Notes under the pieces: model-generated
Database searches by the model: none
Seen by the model: only the letters and a program-made list of their open reading frames with translations
What the model was told of the DNA's origin: nothing
Shown here: one piece after another, positions 4,954-5,012 of the stretch
Numbering within the stretch: the first letter of the stretch is position 1
Layout: each line of letters opens with the position of its first letter
Translations under genes and position numbers: made by a program
Assembly: GCA_021780545.1 (NCBI GenBank)
Contig: JAJXYP010000028.1
Span: forward strand, 1 to 5,012
From: a bacterium
GTDB taxonomy: Bacteria > Patescibacteriota > Minisyncoccia > UBA6257 > 2-01-FULL-56-20
DNA: 5,012 nt
Direction: 5' to 3'

Positions 4954-5012
4954 GCCTATAGAACCGACCCACCGGGAAGCAATAAAAGACCGAAAACCGA
5001 TGGCCCGCGAGA
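4952..5012 (+). CDS. start of an unidentified gene, cut by the window edge
   Basis: From ATG at 4952 the frame is open for 20 codons to the window edge. The protein begins Met-Pro-Ile-Glu-Pro-Thr-His-Arg-Glu and is strongly charged (Arg, Lys, Glu, Asp) with no membrane span so far. Reading back in frame there is a TAG at 4880-4882 and no other ATG or GTG, so 4952 is the best start. It has no Shine-Dalgarno sequence; an extended -10 lies at 4872-4880. Too little is visible to name it, and the short open stretch could in principle be chance. Confidence 0.45.
   Translation, partial: MPIEPTHREAIKDRKPMARE

Noticed and set aside
1..5012. CRISPR array, IS element or prophage genes
   Set aside because: No regularly spaced repeats, no transposase or integrase frame and no long terminal inverted repeats were found on reading both strands.

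Overview
The window looks like chromosomal DNA from a member of the candidate phyla radiation (Patescibacteria, probably a Parcubacteria-type lineage). This rests on three things. One protein joins a short N-terminal helical motif, a multi-pass membrane block and Kre9/KNH-like surface domains, a design I associate with these genomes. The PolX DNA polymerase resembles the form I know from that group. Promoter-like boxes sit directly against start codons with no Shine-Dalgarno sequence between. The assignment is inference from protein style; there is no rRNA or other marker here.

Left arm (1-2353, minus strand, sampled lines roughly 40-55% GC). Read in transcription order it holds tRNA-Leu(UAG) (2353-2268), a spacer of about 150 bp with an inverted repeat and a promoter, a 522-residue membrane-anchored surface protein (2117-549), a 34-residue single-span microprotein (518-414) and a 130-residue single-span protein (399-7). 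The three protein genes run the same way with gaps of 30 and 14 bp and probably form one transcript serving the cell envelope. None has an assignable biochemical function.

Right arm (2415-5012, plus strand, sampled lines roughly 50-77% GC). It is divergent from the tRNA across a 61-bp intergenic region. A six-span, half-size MFS-like membrane protein (2415-3083) is followed after 8 bp by a full-length family X DNA polymerase with a PHP domain (3092-4864). Next come an 87-bp intergenic region with an extended -10 promoter and two short tandem repeats, and the first 20 codons of an unidentified gene (4952 to the window edge).

The main points for a second look are these. PolX has Gln-x-Gln in place of the His-x-His of the first PHP metal motif. 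The base composition steps sharply at the 3' end of tRNA-Leu, with a 9-bp inverted repeat just beyond it, as at island integration sites. Two genes show leaderless or near-leaderless promoter geometry. The MFS protein is half-size yet appears intact. A 34-codon gene lies inside a surface-protein operon. I saw no CRISPR array, transposase or integrase gene, and no recognisable new defence system.
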